Positions 51,293-60,621 of a DNA stretch of 64,000 nt are shown here, one piece after another. Numbering within the stretch: position 1 is the stretch's first letter; every line of letters begins with the position of its first letter. The notes beneath the pieces are model-generated. The model was not told the DNA's origin and ran no database searches. It saw only the letters and a program-made list of their open reading frames with translations. This stretch comes from Crystallibacter degradans (GTDB lineage Bacteria; Actinomycetota; Actinomycetes; Actinomycetales; Micrococcaceae). The stretch covers positions 682,001-746,000 of the forward strand of contig NZ_JABBCH010000001.1 in NCBI RefSeq assembly GCF_012952295.1. Reading direction: 5' to 3'. Position numbers and translations under genes: made by a program.

Positions 51293-51754
51293 ATGAACAA
51301 AGATCAGCCGCCGCAGAGCCGTTGGACGAACCGGACGCGCACCGAGGGTGGAGCCGGACCGGCGGAACCGGCGGGTGACCTGCAGGATGCAGCGGAAGTC
51401 GCACGGCTGTTTTGCGAGGCGCTGATGGACCCCGGTCATTTCCGGAACACCCTCGAAAGCCTGGTGACACCCGGTTCCCGGGCACATTGGGGAGATTTCA
51501 GCGCCGCGGCGCGGGAGCTGCAGCAGGTTCCGGTTTGGGACGTTGCCGCGGTGGCCGAGCCCGCGGAGGAAGATCCCAAAGTGGCCTACGTCGGGATCTT
51601 CCCGACGGCCGCAGCAGGAACCACGCCAGGCAGCAGCCGTCCGGCAGACGGCGCTACCGTTGTCACCCTGGTCTGGCGGGATCAGCTTGGTGCGTGGCTG
51701 GTCCACGCCTTCGGCCAGCCGGTTGATCCGGCAACGGCCGGGGGAACCGCGTGA
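51293..51754 (+). CDS. Hypothetical protein
   Basis: The 153-residue product is Ala/Pro-rich at its ends. The core (about 30-145) reads AAEVARLFCEALMDPGHFRNTLESLVTP ... VVTLVWRDQLGAWLVHAFG, which suggests a small NTF2-like or SnoaL-like alpha+beta domain, but I cannot assign it with certainty. ATG 51293; a longer in-frame start at 51233 is less likely. It converges on the deacetylase-like gene. Confidence 0.6.
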   Translation: MNKDQPPQSRWTNRTRTEGGAGPAEPAGDLQDAAEVARLFCEALMDPGHFRNTLESLVTPGSRAHWGDFSAAARELQQVPVWDVAAVAEPAEEDPKVAYVGIFPTAAAGTTPGSSRPADGATVVTLVWRDQLGAWLVHAFGQPVDPATAGGTA

Positions 51755-51809
51755 CTTCGCTGCCAGCCGCTGCCAGCCGTTACTTCGCCTCCGGTCGCCA
51801 CTTCGCCCG

Positions 51810-52691
51810 TTACTTCGACCGTGGGCTGCGCGCCTTGAAATCCTCCGCAATGGTGTGGAAGTCCGCCCACCTGACACCGTCGTGGCCACTGATGTGTTCG
51901 ATCAGCCGCTCCAGCATGAGCAGCACCTGCGGCCGGCCCGAAACATCCGGGTGGATGGTCATGGTGAAAGCGGCGTAGTCGCGCTCCCGGTAGACCCAGT
52001 CGAACTGGTCGCGCCACATTTCCTCCAGCTGGCGCGGATTGACGAATCCATGGCTGTTGGGGCTGGATTTGATGAACATCATCGGCGGCAGATCATCCAG
52101 GTACCAGTTGGCCGGAATTTCCACCAGATCGGTTTCCTCGCCCCGGACCAGCGGCTTCATCCAGGTCTTGGCCGGCTGGTCGTAGTCGATCTTCGTCCAG
52201 CTGTCGCCCACGCGCACGTAGTACGGCTCGAAATCGCGGTGCATCAGTGAATGGTCATACGCGATGCCGCGCTCCAGCAGCAGTTCGTTGGTGACCTTGG
52301 AAAATTCCCACCACGGCGCCACATAGCCAGTCGGACGCTTGCCGGACTTCCGCTCGATCAGGTCGATGCAGTAGTCCAGGATCTCGGTCTCCTGTTCCCT
52401 GCTCATCGCGATCGGGTTCTCATGGCTGTAGCCGTGGACGCCGATCTCGTGTCCGGCCGCAATAACTTCGTCGAACTGTTGGGGAAAGGTCTCGATGGAG
52501 TGGCCGGGCCAGAACCAGGTGGCCGGGAGCTCATACTTGGCCAGCAGCGCGTTCAGCCGCGGAACGCCTACTTCACCGGCGAAAACACCGCGCGAAATGT
52601 CATCAGGCGAGTCCTCTCCCCCGTAGGAACCGAGCCAACCGCCCACCGCATCAACATCAATTCCAAAAGCGACGAAGATTTCCTTTGCCAT
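51810..52691 (-). CDS. Polysaccharide deacetylase-like/cyclic imidase-type hydrolase
   Basis: The 293-residue NodB-fold enzyme has metal ligands Asp12/Asp14 in [10 protein letters not shown] and His86/His90 in [11 protein letters not shown], and [12 protein letters not shown] near the C-terminus. The length and the Trp-rich segments [12 protein letters not shown] and VAPWWEFSK fit the PuuE/PgdA-like group that includes bacterial cyclic-imide hydrolases and allantoinase-type enzymes, not cell-wall deacetylases with signal peptides. ATG follows GGAAGGAAAG. It lies just downstream of an asparaginase gene in the same direction, suggesting imide to half-amide to acid conversion. Confidence 0.82.
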   Translation of the reverse strand: MAKEIFVAFGIDVDAVGGWLGSYGGEDSPDDISRGVFAGEVGVPRLNALLAKYELPATWFWPGHSIETFPQQFDEVIAAGHEIGVHGYSHENPIAMSREQETEILDYCIDLIERKSGKRPTGYVAPWWEFSKVTNELLLERGIAYDHSLMHRDFEPYYVRVGDSWTKIDYDQPAKTWMKPLVRGEETDLVEIPANWYLDDLPPMMFIKSSPNSHGFVNPRQLEEMWRDQFDWVYRERDYAAFTMTIHPDVSGRPQVLLMLERLIEHISGHDGVRWADFHTIAEDFKARSPRSK

Positions 52692-52703
52692 GTCTTTCCT
52701 TCC

Positions 52704-53675
52704 TCAGAGGTACGGCTCCAGCAGTTGTGCTTCGGGCCGCCGCTCGCCGGAGATCAGCAACGCCAGCAGGATGCGCGCCTGGAACAGCGGCAGCGAGCCC
52801 AGTGGAACGGCCCCTACCCGTACAAGATCGGCGCCACCGCCATTGCCGTAGTACGGAACCACCGGCCCTTCCGCCACACGAGTGGAAAGCCCAACAACGA
52901 CGCCGGACCGCACCGCTTCTTCCGCCCAGGCACACAGCGCGTGATTGCCATTGCCCACCCCGGTGCCCGCAATAACGACGGCGGCAGCACCGGCTTGCAC
53001 AGCGGCGGCCGCGAGCGCGGCATCGGCTCCGGGGTAAGCGCTGACTACGTCCACCCGGGTGCTGTCAAAGGCCGGCGTCGGCCGGGCCAACGCGGGTGCC
53101 CGAAGCGGTTGCATCGCCAAGCGGACGTATGTCCCGTCGGTGCGGCCGATCGGACCGCCGTCGGCCGTTTGGAACGGAGCCGGGGCCACGGTATGGGCCT
53201 TGCCGGTGCCCCGTGCGGCAAAAATCTGTCCGGCGAAGGAGATCAGCACGCCGTGTCCGCGGGCCTCGGAAGCCGCCGCAACGGCAACTGCTTCGCGAAG
53301 ATTTACCGGACCGTCAGTATCAGCGGCATCGGCCGGCCGCTGGGCACCGGTGAACACCACGGGCTTGGGACTGTCATGCACCAGGTCCAGCAGGTAGGCC
53401 GTTTCTTCCATGGTGTCCGTACCGTGGGTGACTACGATCCCGTCAACCTCAGGCCGGGCCAACTCCTCGGCGACGGCTTCGGCGATGAGGCGCAGATGGC
53501 GGTGTGCCAACAAATAGGATCCGAGCTGGAGCACATCCCGCGCTTCCACCGCTACGTCCCCAGCCCCGAGCCCCGACACGAGGTCCTGCACGCCCCGGCT
53601 TGCTACCGATGCGCCATCGGCACCCTTGCTCGACGCGATGGTCCCGCCGGTTGCCAGTACAGCCACTCGGAGCAT
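52704..53675 (-). CDS. L-asparaginase (type I/II fold)
   Basis: The 323-residue enzyme has the first active-site Thr in LATGGTIASS (Thr12) and the second in VVTHGTDTMEET, followed by FTGAQRPADAADTDGPVNLREAV. It hydrolyses asparagine to aspartate and ammonia. I prefer the ATG at 53675 with GGAAGG nine bases upstream over the GTG at 53684 that touches it. No secretion signal is seen, so it is cytoplasmic. It ends 12 bases before the imidase-like gene and is probably cotranscribed. The 174-base gap upstream has no gene. Confidence 0.92.
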   Translation of the reverse strand: MLRVAVLATGGTIASSKGADGASVASRGVQDLVSGLGAGDVAVEARDVLQLGSYLLAHRHLRLIAEAVAEELARPEVDGIVVTHGTDTMEETAYLLDLVHDSPKPVVFTGAQRPADAADTDGPVNLREAVAVAAASEARGHGVLISFAGQIFAARGTGKAHTVAPAPFQTADGGPIGRTDGTYVRLAMQPLRAPALARPTPAFDSTRVDVVSAYPGADAALAAAAVQAGAAAVVIAGTGVGNGNHALCAWAEEAVRSGVVVGLSTRVAEGPVVPYYGNGGGADLVRVGAVPLGSLPLFQARILLALLISGERRPEAQLLEPYL

Positions 53676-53849
53676 TGGGTGCACCCTTCCGAGGAAGTCT
53701 GTTCCTCGTTCTGCCAGGAGACATTATGTTCGCCTGTCGGTACTGCCAGCATGGTGGACGCTCTGTCTTAGTTCAAGGGCAAGCCCATGTCTGGCCTCCG
53801 GCGGGCGACGGGTTACGGTTTTTCCCTCCATCCATCTGACGGATCCGCC

Positions 53850-54962
53850 TCACTCCCGGCCACCGGATGTTTCATCAGCTAATTTCCGCCGTTCCTGTTG
53901 TCGTCTGCTGTAGGTTGCTTCCCGGATGGATTCGTCGCTGTCGAAACTGGACCCCAGCGCGCCGGCAAAGGTGCCGAGGGAACTGGCGAGCCACGCCAGC
54001 CGCGCGTAATCGATGGGGCTGACGGGATGCTTCAGCTGTGACTGCAGGTAGTCCCCGGAAATCACCGCCAAGGACCCCAGGAACAGCACCGCGAACAGAA
54101 TCAGGTACATCGCTGCAACGCTGAGGACCACGGTGATGGCCGTAGCGACGTTATCCATGCCTGCGCGGCCGGCCAGTCCGTGGAGCCGGCGCCGGTCCCA
54201 CAGTCCGTTGTACCCGATCAGCCATGCTGTCATCGAGACAACGGCAAGGACACTGATTCCTGCCAAGCGGAGGGGGCTGGAAGAATCGGCCATGTTCCAG
54301 ATGGACGCGTAGAAGATGCCGAAGGCGCCGGTGCCGATTGCGGCAGCGGTGGCGCTGGACAGTGATGGCAGGAGCCGGCCCGGTTGGTTGCTGCGGATCA
54401 TTCCCAACATCAGCCGTAGCCGTCCGCGCAGTCCCGACAGGTACGAGTATTTCCCGTCATCTCTGGCAGAGGAGAAAACGCCATGCACCGGGGCGAGCCG
54501 GTCCGCATTTTCATCGTCGGCCGGCTCTTCTGCGGAAGACGCTTCGATCATATGCGCTACCGCATGCAGCACCGCCTGCAAAGTGCGGCGCCGGACCCGT
54601 GGCCAGCCCAGGGCGGGCAACGAGATCAGGCAGACACCTTGGGCCACGTTGACGTCGCTGACCAGGGGCTCGTTTCCGACGTAGCGGGGCAAGTCCGTCA
54701 CATAGACCAAAAGGTCCCAGTGATGGCGCTGTTTCAGATCCTTCGAATACCGCTCCAGTTGGACATCGCCGTCCGCGTCGAGCGGGAGGGTCTCACGGAT
54801 GACGGAAACCTCCCACCGCACCGCGGCGTCGATATTTTCGGACAACTTGCCCGGCAGTGTGTCTCCCAATCGTGTGGCCACGAGCTCCGGCAGCCCGGGA
54901 TCGGCCATCAGGCCCAGGACGATGGTCCGACTCTCGCGCTCGTCCCCTCCGGATGGTGCCAT
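53850..54962 (-). CDS. Unknown multi-TM protein with soluble N-terminal domain
   Basis: The 370-residue protein has a soluble N-terminal half (about 1-195; WDLLVYVTDLPRYVGNEPLVSDVN and LQAVLHAVAHMIEA). Four hydrophobic helices follow (about 200-225, 230-250, 272-300 and a weaker one near 325-340), with a charged tail. No catalytic motif is clear. ATG 54960-54962 is preceded by GGGAGGGGAG. It is divergent from the DUF421 gene. Conserved actinobacterial type, function unknown. Confidence 0.72.
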   Translation of the reverse strand: MAPSGGDERESRTIVLGLMADPGLPELVATRLGDTLPGKLSENIDAAVRWEVSVIRETLPLDADGDVQLERYSKDLKQRHHWDLLVYVTDLPRYVGNEPLVSDVNVAQGVCLISLPALGWPRVRRRTLQAVLHAVAHMIEASSAEEPADDENADRLAPVHGVFSSARDDGKYSYLSGLRGRLRLMLGMIRSNQPGRLLPSLSSATAAAIGTGAFGIFYASIWNMADSSSPLRLAGISVLAVVSMTAWLIGYNGLWDRRRLHGLAGRAGMDNVATAITVVLSVAAMYLILFAVLFLGSLAVISGDYLQSQLKHPVSPIDYARLAWLASSLGTFAGALGSSFDSDESIREATYSRRQQERRKLADETSGGRE

Positions 54963-55066
54963 AAACTCCCCTCCCGGCTGTGGTAGCTCGACCGCTTGTA
55001 CGCTCGCCTATCGGTGCCATCGGAAACCGCACTGCGATCAGCGACTTGGCCCGAAATCCAATCTTA

Positions 55067-55078
55067 TAAGTATACTTA
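55067..55078. promoter_or_regulatory. Palindrome TAAGTATACTTA with -10-like TATACT
   Basis: The 12-base perfect palindrome is the centre of an AT island in the 208-base divergent gap. It contains TATACT (55071-55076), which can serve as a -10 for the DUF421 gene, with TTGGCC (55046) as a distant -35. An operator role is possible. Confidence 0.45.
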
Positions 55079-55170
55079 CTTATTCTGGACGGCCAGGGCT
55101 GCGCTGCTCCCCGATCCCCCGATCGAGGCGGGGAATGCGCCGCCATCGTGGGTTCGCAGGAGGTATTTCG

Positions 55171-55689
55171 ATGGACTGGGCTTCAATTCTTGATCCGTCC
55201 CTTCCCGTGGCCGAATTGGTTGTGCAGGGCAGCTTGCTGTTTCTGGGGCTGACCTTCATCCTCCGGCTGACGGGGCAACGGGAGTCAGGCTCGTTGGCGC
55301 TAACGGACCTCCTGGTCGTTGTCCTGCTCGCGGAAGCCGTCTCCCACGCGTTCGCCCCCGATTCCACATCCGTCACGGACGGTTTGATCCTGGTGGTGAC
55401 GATCTTGGCCTGGAGCGTTGTTCTCGATGCAGTAGCCTACAAGTTTCCATCGGTCAGAAAGATCCTTAAGCCGAGCAAGAGGTCACTGATCGAGAACGGG
55501 CAGTTGAACAAACACCTCATGAGGAGGGAGTTTATGGGCCGTGAGGAAATCGAGGCCCAACTGCGCCTGCAGGGTATTGAAAATCTGGATCAAGTGAAAT
55601 ACGCCTTTATGGAACCAAATGGAATGATCAGCACATTCCGGAAGGACGGCGGCGAGGCCGACCCTACTCCACAGCCGCCAGCCAGCTAA
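55171..55689 (+). CDS. DUF421 (YetF-like) membrane protein
   Basis: The 172-residue protein has three N-terminal helices. It then has the DUF421 features LTGQRESGSLALTDLLVVVLLAE, a Lys/Arg-rich linker SLIENGQLNKHLMRREFMGREEIEAQLRLQGI and VKYAFMEPNGMIS. Its Bacillus relatives are spore or vegetative envelope proteins of unclear role. ATG 55171 follows AGGAGG (55158-55163). It converges on mgtE with a 25-base gap. Confidence 0.88.
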   Translation: MDWASILDPSLPVAELVVQGSLLFLGLTFILRLTGQRESGSLALTDLLVVVLLAEAVSHAFAPDSTSVTDGLILVVTILAWSVVLDAVAYKFPSVRKILKPSKRSLIENGQLNKHLMRREFMGREEIEAQLRLQGIENLDQVKYAFMEPNGMISTFRKDGGEADPTPQPPAS

Positions 55690-55714
55690 CCTGTGAACGT
55701 CGCGCTGGGGCTCG

Positions 55715-57064
55715 TCATAGATTCAGGACCGTCCGGGCGATCAGGAAGTACATCACCAAGCCGGTAGCGTCGCAGAAGGTTGAAATGAACGGATTGGAAA
55801 AAACGGCCGGATCGACCCGGATGGACTTGCCGATCAGGGGCATAGCCCCGCCGACCGTCGCTGCCATGGTGCACACGCTCAGCAATGTCAGCCCGATGAC
55901 AAGTCCCACCCCTGCGCCGTAGAAGATCGAAGCCAGGGCAAAGCCCAGTCCACCGAGCATGACGCCCAGGGCCGCTCCTACCCGTACTTCCCGCAGGAGA
56001 ACTTTCCCCATGTCCCGGATCCGCACATCCCCGAGCGCCAAAGCACGGGTCACGGTCGTGGCGGCCTGGTTTCCGGTGTTTCCGCCGGTTCCGGTGAGCA
56101 GCGGGATGAACAGGGCCAGGACCACCATCTGCTCCAACGTCGCCTCAAAGATTTCCAGGACTTGGACCGTCAGGATCGCCGATACGGCCAGCATCAGCAG
56201 CCACACCACCCTGGATCGCACCAGGCGCATCACCGGCGTCGCGAGATAGGGCCTGCGCAGCGGTTCGCTGCCGCCAGCACGTGCCGTATCCTCGGATTCT
56301 GCGTCTTCCAGAATGCGCAACGCGTCGGCAACCGTCAGACTCCCGACAAGTCGGCCTGCCTCGTCAACGACGGGCACAGCCAGCAGTTTCAAGTCCGCGC
56401 AACGCCTGGCCGCCTCCTCAGCCGGGATGTCCACGCGTACAGACTCGGGCGTCCGCATGATGTCGGCGATATGGGTCTCCGGGTTGGTGCCGATAACATC
56501 GGGCAGGGTGACCACACCGATGAGCCGGCCGGCTGCATCGGCCACCGGCAGGATACAGAGCGTGTCGACCTTGTCTGTGGAATCCCGGACCAGTCCCAGC
56601 GCCTGGGCAGCCGTCAGCTCCGGGTGCAGGGACAACGGGTCCGACCTCATCCAGTGCCCTATGGTCCCTCTGGGGTAGCGCAGCAGTGCGGAGGTGATTT
56701 CCTGCTGGGCGGGCGGGAGTCCGGCGAGTAAACGCTCGGCGGTCCGGGCGGGAGTGATATCGAGGAGGCGCGCGCGGTCCTCAGGCCGAAGCGTGGCGAA
56801 GATCGCTGCTGCCTCGGAGGCCTCCAGCCGGAGGATCAGTTCGCGCTGCAGCTCCGGATCCAGCCGCTCGAACACCAGAGGCGCTGCCTCTTTGCTCAGC
56901 AATAGGAAGACCGTCACCCGCCGTTTGGCATTCAGCCGTTCCAGCAGCTGGACGGCCTCAACCGGGCCCAGCCCGGAGAGGATGTTGGCCACTCGGCGCT
57001 GATCTGCCTCCCGGACACCGCGTTCGACCTCGACTGTCGTTGTCTCCAGATCCACTGCGTGCAC
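55715..57064 (-). CDS. mgtE: Magnesium transporter MgtE
   Basis: The 449-residue protein has the three MgtE parts. The N domain is a helical superhelix (about 1-130, ILRLEASEAAAIFATLRPEDRARLL). A CBS pair (about 135-250) includes DIMRTPESVRVDIPAEEAA. Five transmembrane helices carry the pore motif PLLTGTGGNTGNQAAT and a Asp in GDVRIRDMGK. The cytosolic part closes the channel when Mg2+ is high. GTG 57064 lies just after GGAAGG. The gap of about 160 bases upstream shows no M-box-like structure that I can recognise. Confidence 0.92.
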   Translation of the reverse strand: MHAVDLETTTVEVERGVREADQRRVANILSGLGPVEAVQLLERLNAKRRVTVFLLLSKEAAPLVFERLDPELQRELILRLEASEAAAIFATLRPEDRARLLDITPARTAERLLAGLPPAQQEITSALLRYPRGTIGHWMRSDPLSLHPELTAAQALGLVRDSTDKVDTLCILPVADAAGRLIGVVTLPDVIGTNPETHIADIMRTPESVRVDIPAEEAARRCADLKLLAVPVVDEAGRLVGSLTVADALRILEDAESEDTARAGGSEPLRRPYLATPVMRLVRSRVVWLLMLAVSAILTVQVLEIFEATLEQMVVLALFIPLLTGTGGNTGNQAATTVTRALALGDVRIRDMGKVLLREVRVGAALGVMLGGLGFALASIFYGAGVGLVIGLTLLSVCTMAATVGGAMPLIGKSIRVDPAVFSNPFISTFCDATGLVMYFLIARTVLNL

Positions 57065-57227
57065 CCCTTCCGTCGGAGCATTCCGGCGCTTCGGTACCCC
57101 GGCATGCTTCGTCCACTCCTATTAACTCAGATCAATCATCCGTGACTTTCTCGATCACGGTTCTGCCGCACAGGCTGTCGCCAGCGCGGCCCTTGCCCTC
57201 CCACTGATGACGGCCTACAGTCTGGGC

Positions 57228-57410
57228 ATGGACAAGTCTGCCGAAAGTGGCCCGGGCAAGACCCGAAAAATTGACACAGGCGAGGTACCGGAGAAACAGC
57301 TGCACCGGTGGAAGGGCGAAGGCGGCGCGTTGCCTCCCGAACCAGAGACAGACCCGGACCCGGAAGCTGGGTCCGGGTCCGAATCACGCCCGGAGACGGA
57401 CGACGCCTGA
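57228..57410 (+). CDS. Small acidic hypothetical protein
   Basis: A 60-residue, highly polar product (MDKSAESGPGKTRK ... PEPETDPDPEAGSGSE). It has a Lys-rich first half and an acidic Asp/Pro/Glu second half, so it is probably unstructured. No ribosome site is obvious before ATG 57228; an upstream in-frame start exists at 57207. Codon bias fits coding DNA. Function unknown. Confidence 0.45.
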   Translation: MDKSAESGPGKTRKIDTGEVPEKQLHRWKGEGGALPPEPETDPDPEAGSGSESRPETDDA

Positions 57411-57426
57411 GACGAAATAACCCGGC

Positions 57427-58137
57427 CTCCGCCTCATTATCGCCCACGCCCTGAAAAATGCCGCCGATCAGGTAGTCAACGCCTCGACGGTACTGGTCTG
57501 GCTGATCGCCTCCATCGGCGTTCCGTCATGGATTATCGGGCTCTCCTCGTACCGGTCCGCGAGTCGGGCAGCGGAAGCGGTCTGGATCACCGGGGCGGCC
57601 GGACATGCAGCCCCGGTGACCTTCGCCTGCGTTGTTAAGGAACTGGCTGGCGTCCCCGCAGAAAATAACGACGACGGTGGTTGGCTCGCGCGGTCCTGGA
57701 GCCTGCTGCGGGAAGAACAGCCCTTCCGCAGATTCGTTGGGGCGCGCGTACTGCTGCTGGTATCCGTCCTGAGCCCGCCGTTCATTGTCGCCATGGCGGA
57801 AGAACGCGGCACCGGCGGTTTGAGCGGGCTGGGACCGTTCTTCATTGCCTCCGGGCTGGCAGGAATCCTTGGAGGCCGGCTGGCAGGGCGCCTGGCCGTG
57901 GCGTCCGGGTCGCGCGAAAGACCTATGTCGTGGACATGGCGACGGGAGACCAGCGCACGGAATACGTCACCGTCTCGATTACCGCTATGGGCGTCCTGCT
58001 CCTGGTAACAGCGGGATCAGCAGCGCCCCCGCGCAACCCGGCACGGGCGCGGCGCTGCTGTTTCTTGCCAGGCCGGCCCCGGTTTCATACCTGTACGTGG
58101 CCGGCTTGCTGCTGGCGTGCATATTGGGCCAGACCAG
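57427..58137 (+). pseudogene. Decayed MFS transporter
   Basis: Pieces of one MFS protein appear in different frames. First is LKNAADQVVNASTVLVWLIASIGVPSWIIGL, then after a two-base shift VPVRESGS. A fragment VWITGAAGHAAP follows, then LLREEQPFRRFVGARVLLLVSVLSPPF and GPFFIASGLAGILGGRLAGRLA. After another shift come TYVVDMATGDQRTEYVTVSITAMGVLLLVTAG and finally LYVAGLLLACILGQT. Frameshifts and internal deletions make it non-functional. The last piece (about 58093-58137) runs antisense under the ureD 3' end, marking a likely deletion junction. Confidence 0.75.
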
Positions 58138-58912
58138 CGTCGAGTTGCCGGGTCAGCATGATCGAGTCCTCGGCGAGGCTCGAAATCAATAGCGTCTTCG
58201 CGTCCAGCTGCATCAAGGCTGTATCCGGGATTCCGTCCGGCAGAGACTGGACGACGTTGGTCTGCCCCTCTGTTTCCGCATCCACGACCAGCAACGATCC
58301 CAACGCCCTGCGGCCGCCCGTAACGGCGGAGCTGTCCCAGCCGGTCATGCCGTCGCCGACCGCGAGTTCCTGGTCGTAGAGGGCAACGCCGTCGTAGGAG
58401 ACGCGCAGGCGTTGGCGCACCGCTCCCGGGCTCTCGCCGTGACGGCCGAGCACGAGTTCCTCGCGTGCGAACAGCCGGGCGCCGTCGTCCATGTCAATAC
58501 GGGTGCCTGCCTCATGGCGGCAGCGCTCCGCCAGGATCTGCCTTCCCGGCAGCCAGACGAGCGTCCCGCCTGAGGCGACTTTGATATTGATCTCGCTTCG
58601 GGATTCCAGGCCATGCGGCCCGGGCAGTACCAAGGTGGCGGCAACGGCGCGGACAATCAAGACCGCCCCCTCCCTGACCTCAATATCGAGCCGGAAGTGG
58701 TCTCCGCCCAGCGGACCGGCAGCGCCGGCAACCAGGCTGACGCCGGCACTGTGATCCGTGTTCAGCCGCCAATGGTGCAGCGCCGCCGGCGGTTGTTGGC
58801 GGGTAGGTCGCAGAATCAACGGCGCCTGGGACCGCATGCGCAGGATGCGCGCGGACTGTCTTCCCGTCGTGCCGGATGGGTTGTCCGCGATAAGACGCGC
58901 GTGGGCCAGCAT
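58085..58912 (-). CDS. ureD: Urease accessory protein UreD, altered C-terminus
   Basis: The 275-residue protein shows UreD features: LVAGAAGPLGGDHFRLDIEVREGAVLIVRAVAATLVLPG, GTLVWLPGRQILAERCRHE, and YDQELAVGDGMTGWDSSAVTGGRRALGSLLVVD. UreD scaffolds the UreF-UreG complex while nickel is inserted into urease. The last 15 residues (about GLAQYARQQQAGHVQV) are antisense to the end of the decayed MFS gene and are probably foreign. The ATG overlaps the ureC stop (TAATG at 58910-58914). No ureE, ureF or ureG follows. Confidence 0.85.
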   Translation of the reverse strand: MLAHARLIADNPSGTTGRQSARILRMRSQAPLILRPTRQQPPAALHHWRLNTDHSAGVSLVAGAAGPLGGDHFRLDIEVREGAVLIVRAVAATLVLPGPHGLESRSEINIKVASGGTLVWLPGRQILAERCRHEAGTRIDMDDGARLFAREELVLGRHGESPGAVRQRLRVSYDGVALYDQELAVGDGMTGWDSSAVTGGRRALGSLLVVDAETEGQTNVVQSLPDGIPDTALMQLDAKTLLISSLAEDSIMLTRQLDAGLAQYARQQQAGHVQV

Positions 58913-60621
58913 TAGAACAGGAAGTATCTCTGTGCCATGGGCAGTTCGGTGGCCGGTTCGTGCTCGATCAGTTCTCCGTCGATTTTGACGCCGTAGGTAT
59001 TCGGATCGACTTCGATGTGCGGCATCGCGGTGTTTTCGGGCATGTCTGCCTTGCCGCGGCCGCGGACGTTGCCGACCGGGACGAGCGGGCGGTTGATCGA
59101 GAGCCGGTCTGCGAGTCCGTCTTCGATCGCCGCGGGAGCGACGAACGCCACCGAGGTGGAAGCGGCAGCGCGGGAGAAGGCGCTGAAGCCGAGGCGTTCC
59201 ATGACCGGTTGCGGCGTGGGTACGGACGCGTTGGGATCTCCCAGCGCTGCCACGGCGGCGACCCCGCCCTTGAACACGGCTGTCGGCCGGATGCCGAACA
59301 GTGCCGGCTGCCAGAGCACCATGTCCGCCAGTTTGCCCGGCTCGATGGACCCGATTTCGTGTTCGAGTCCGTGCGCGACGGCGGGGCAGATCGTGTACTT
59401 CGCGACGTACCGGCGGGCACGGTGGTTATCGGCCCGGTCATCCCCGGGCAGGGAACCGCGCAGGCGCTTCATCCGGTGCGCGGTCTGCCAGGTCCGCATC
59501 ACGACTTCGCCGATGCGGCCCATCGCCTGCGCATCCGAGGACATGATCGAGAGCGCACCCATGTCCTGCAGCACATCCTCGGCCGCGATCGTTCCTTCAC
59601 GCACCCGGCTCTCGGCGAAGGCAAGGTCGTTGGGGACCTGCGGATTCAGGTGGTGCGCGACCATGACCATGTCCAGGTGCTCGTCGATGGTGTTGCGGGT
59701 AAAGGGCCGCGTCGGGTTCGTCGAGGCCGGCAGCACGTAGGATTCGCTGGCGATCCTGATGATGTCCGGGGCGTGCCCGCCGCCGGCGCCTTCGGTATGG
59801 AAAGCATGGAACGTGCGCCCGTTGACCGCCTCGAGGAGGTCCTCGACGAAACCGGATTCGTTCAGGGTGTCGCTGTGGATGGCGATCTGGACCCCGGAGT
59901 CATCGGCGACCTGCAGGGCCGCGTCGATGACCGCCGGCGTGGCACCCCAGTCCTCGTGGACCTTGAACCCGCCGGCCCCGCCGCGCAACTGTTCCCACAT
60001 GGCCTCGTGCGACGTCGTGTTGCCCCGGCCCAGGAAGAGCACGTTCAGCGGCCAGGGCTCCAGGCCCTCGAGCATCCGCTCGATCCACCACGAACCCGGC
60101 GTCGCCAGGGTCGCCTTCGACCCCTCCGTGGGGCCGGTGCCGCCGCCGACCACCGTGGTCGTGCCCGTTTGCAGGGCCATGGCCAGCATGTCCGGGCCGA
60201 CGAGATGGACGTGCGTGTCCACGGTCCCGGCGGTCAGGATCAGGCCGTTGCCGGACATCACTTCCGTGGACGGGCCGATGACCAGGTCCGGGTGGATCCC
60301 GTCCATGGTGTCCGGGTTGCCCGCCTTGCCCAGCGCCACGATCCGGCCGCCGCGGACACCGACATCGGCCTTGATGATGCCCCAGTGGTCCAGGACCACC
60401 GCCCCGGTGATGACCAGGTCCGGGGTGCCCTCGGCCCGGGTCGCCGATGACTGGCCCATGGACTCGCGGATCGACTTGCCGCCGCCGAAAACCGCCTCGT
60501 CCCCGCCCCGGCACCGGTCCTCCTCAACCTCGATGAGGATGTTGGTATCGGCCAGGCGGATCCGGTCCCCCGTCGTCGGACCGAACGAGGCAACATACTC
60601 CGAACGCCGGATCTCACCCAT
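58912..60621 (-). CDS. ureC: Urease alpha subunit
   Basis: The 569-residue catalytic subunit hydrolyses urea at a dinickel centre. The ligands are present: His137 and His139 (DTHVHL), Lys220 to be carbamylated (GFKVHEDWG) with His222, His249, His275 and the later Asp in [11 protein letters not shown]. The mobile flap reads MVAHHLNP, with Ala322 where most ureases have Cys; His323 is retained. ATG 60621 is used, with AAGGGGAA upstream, not the longer frame from 60654. It overlaps ureB by eight bases and ureD by one. Codon use is strongly C-ending. Confidence 0.94.
   Translation of the reverse strand: MGEIRRSEYVASFGPTTGDRIRLADTNILIEVEEDRCRGGDEAVFGGGKSIRESMGQSSATRAEGTPDLVITGAVVLDHWGIIKADVGVRGGRIVALGKAGNPDTMDGIHPDLVIGPSTEVMSGNGLILTAGTVDTHVHLVGPDMLAMALQTGTTTVVGGGTGPTEGSKATLATPGSWWIERMLEGLEPWPLNVLFLGRGNTTSHEAMWEQLRGGAGGFKVHEDWGATPAVIDAALQVADDSGVQIAIHSDTLNESGFVEDLLEAVNGRTFHAFHTEGAGGGHAPDIIRIASESYVLPASTNPTRPFTRNTIDEHLDMVMVAHHLNPQVPNDLAFAESRVREGTIAAEDVLQDMGALSIMSSDAQAMGRIGEVVMRTWQTAHRMKRLRGSLPGDDRADNHRARRYVAKYTICPAVAHGLEHEIGSIEPGKLADMVLWQPALFGIRPTAVFKGGVAAVAALGDPNASVPTPQPVMERLGFSAFSRAAASTSVAFVAPAAIEDGLADRLSINRPLVPVGNVRGRGKADMPENTAMPHIEVDPNTYGVKIDGELIEHEPATELPMAQRYFLF

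Noticed and set aside
57065-57227. Mg2+-sensing M-box riboswitch ahead of mgtE
   Set aside because: No M-box-like stems or conserved purine-rich loops were recognisable on the minus strand.
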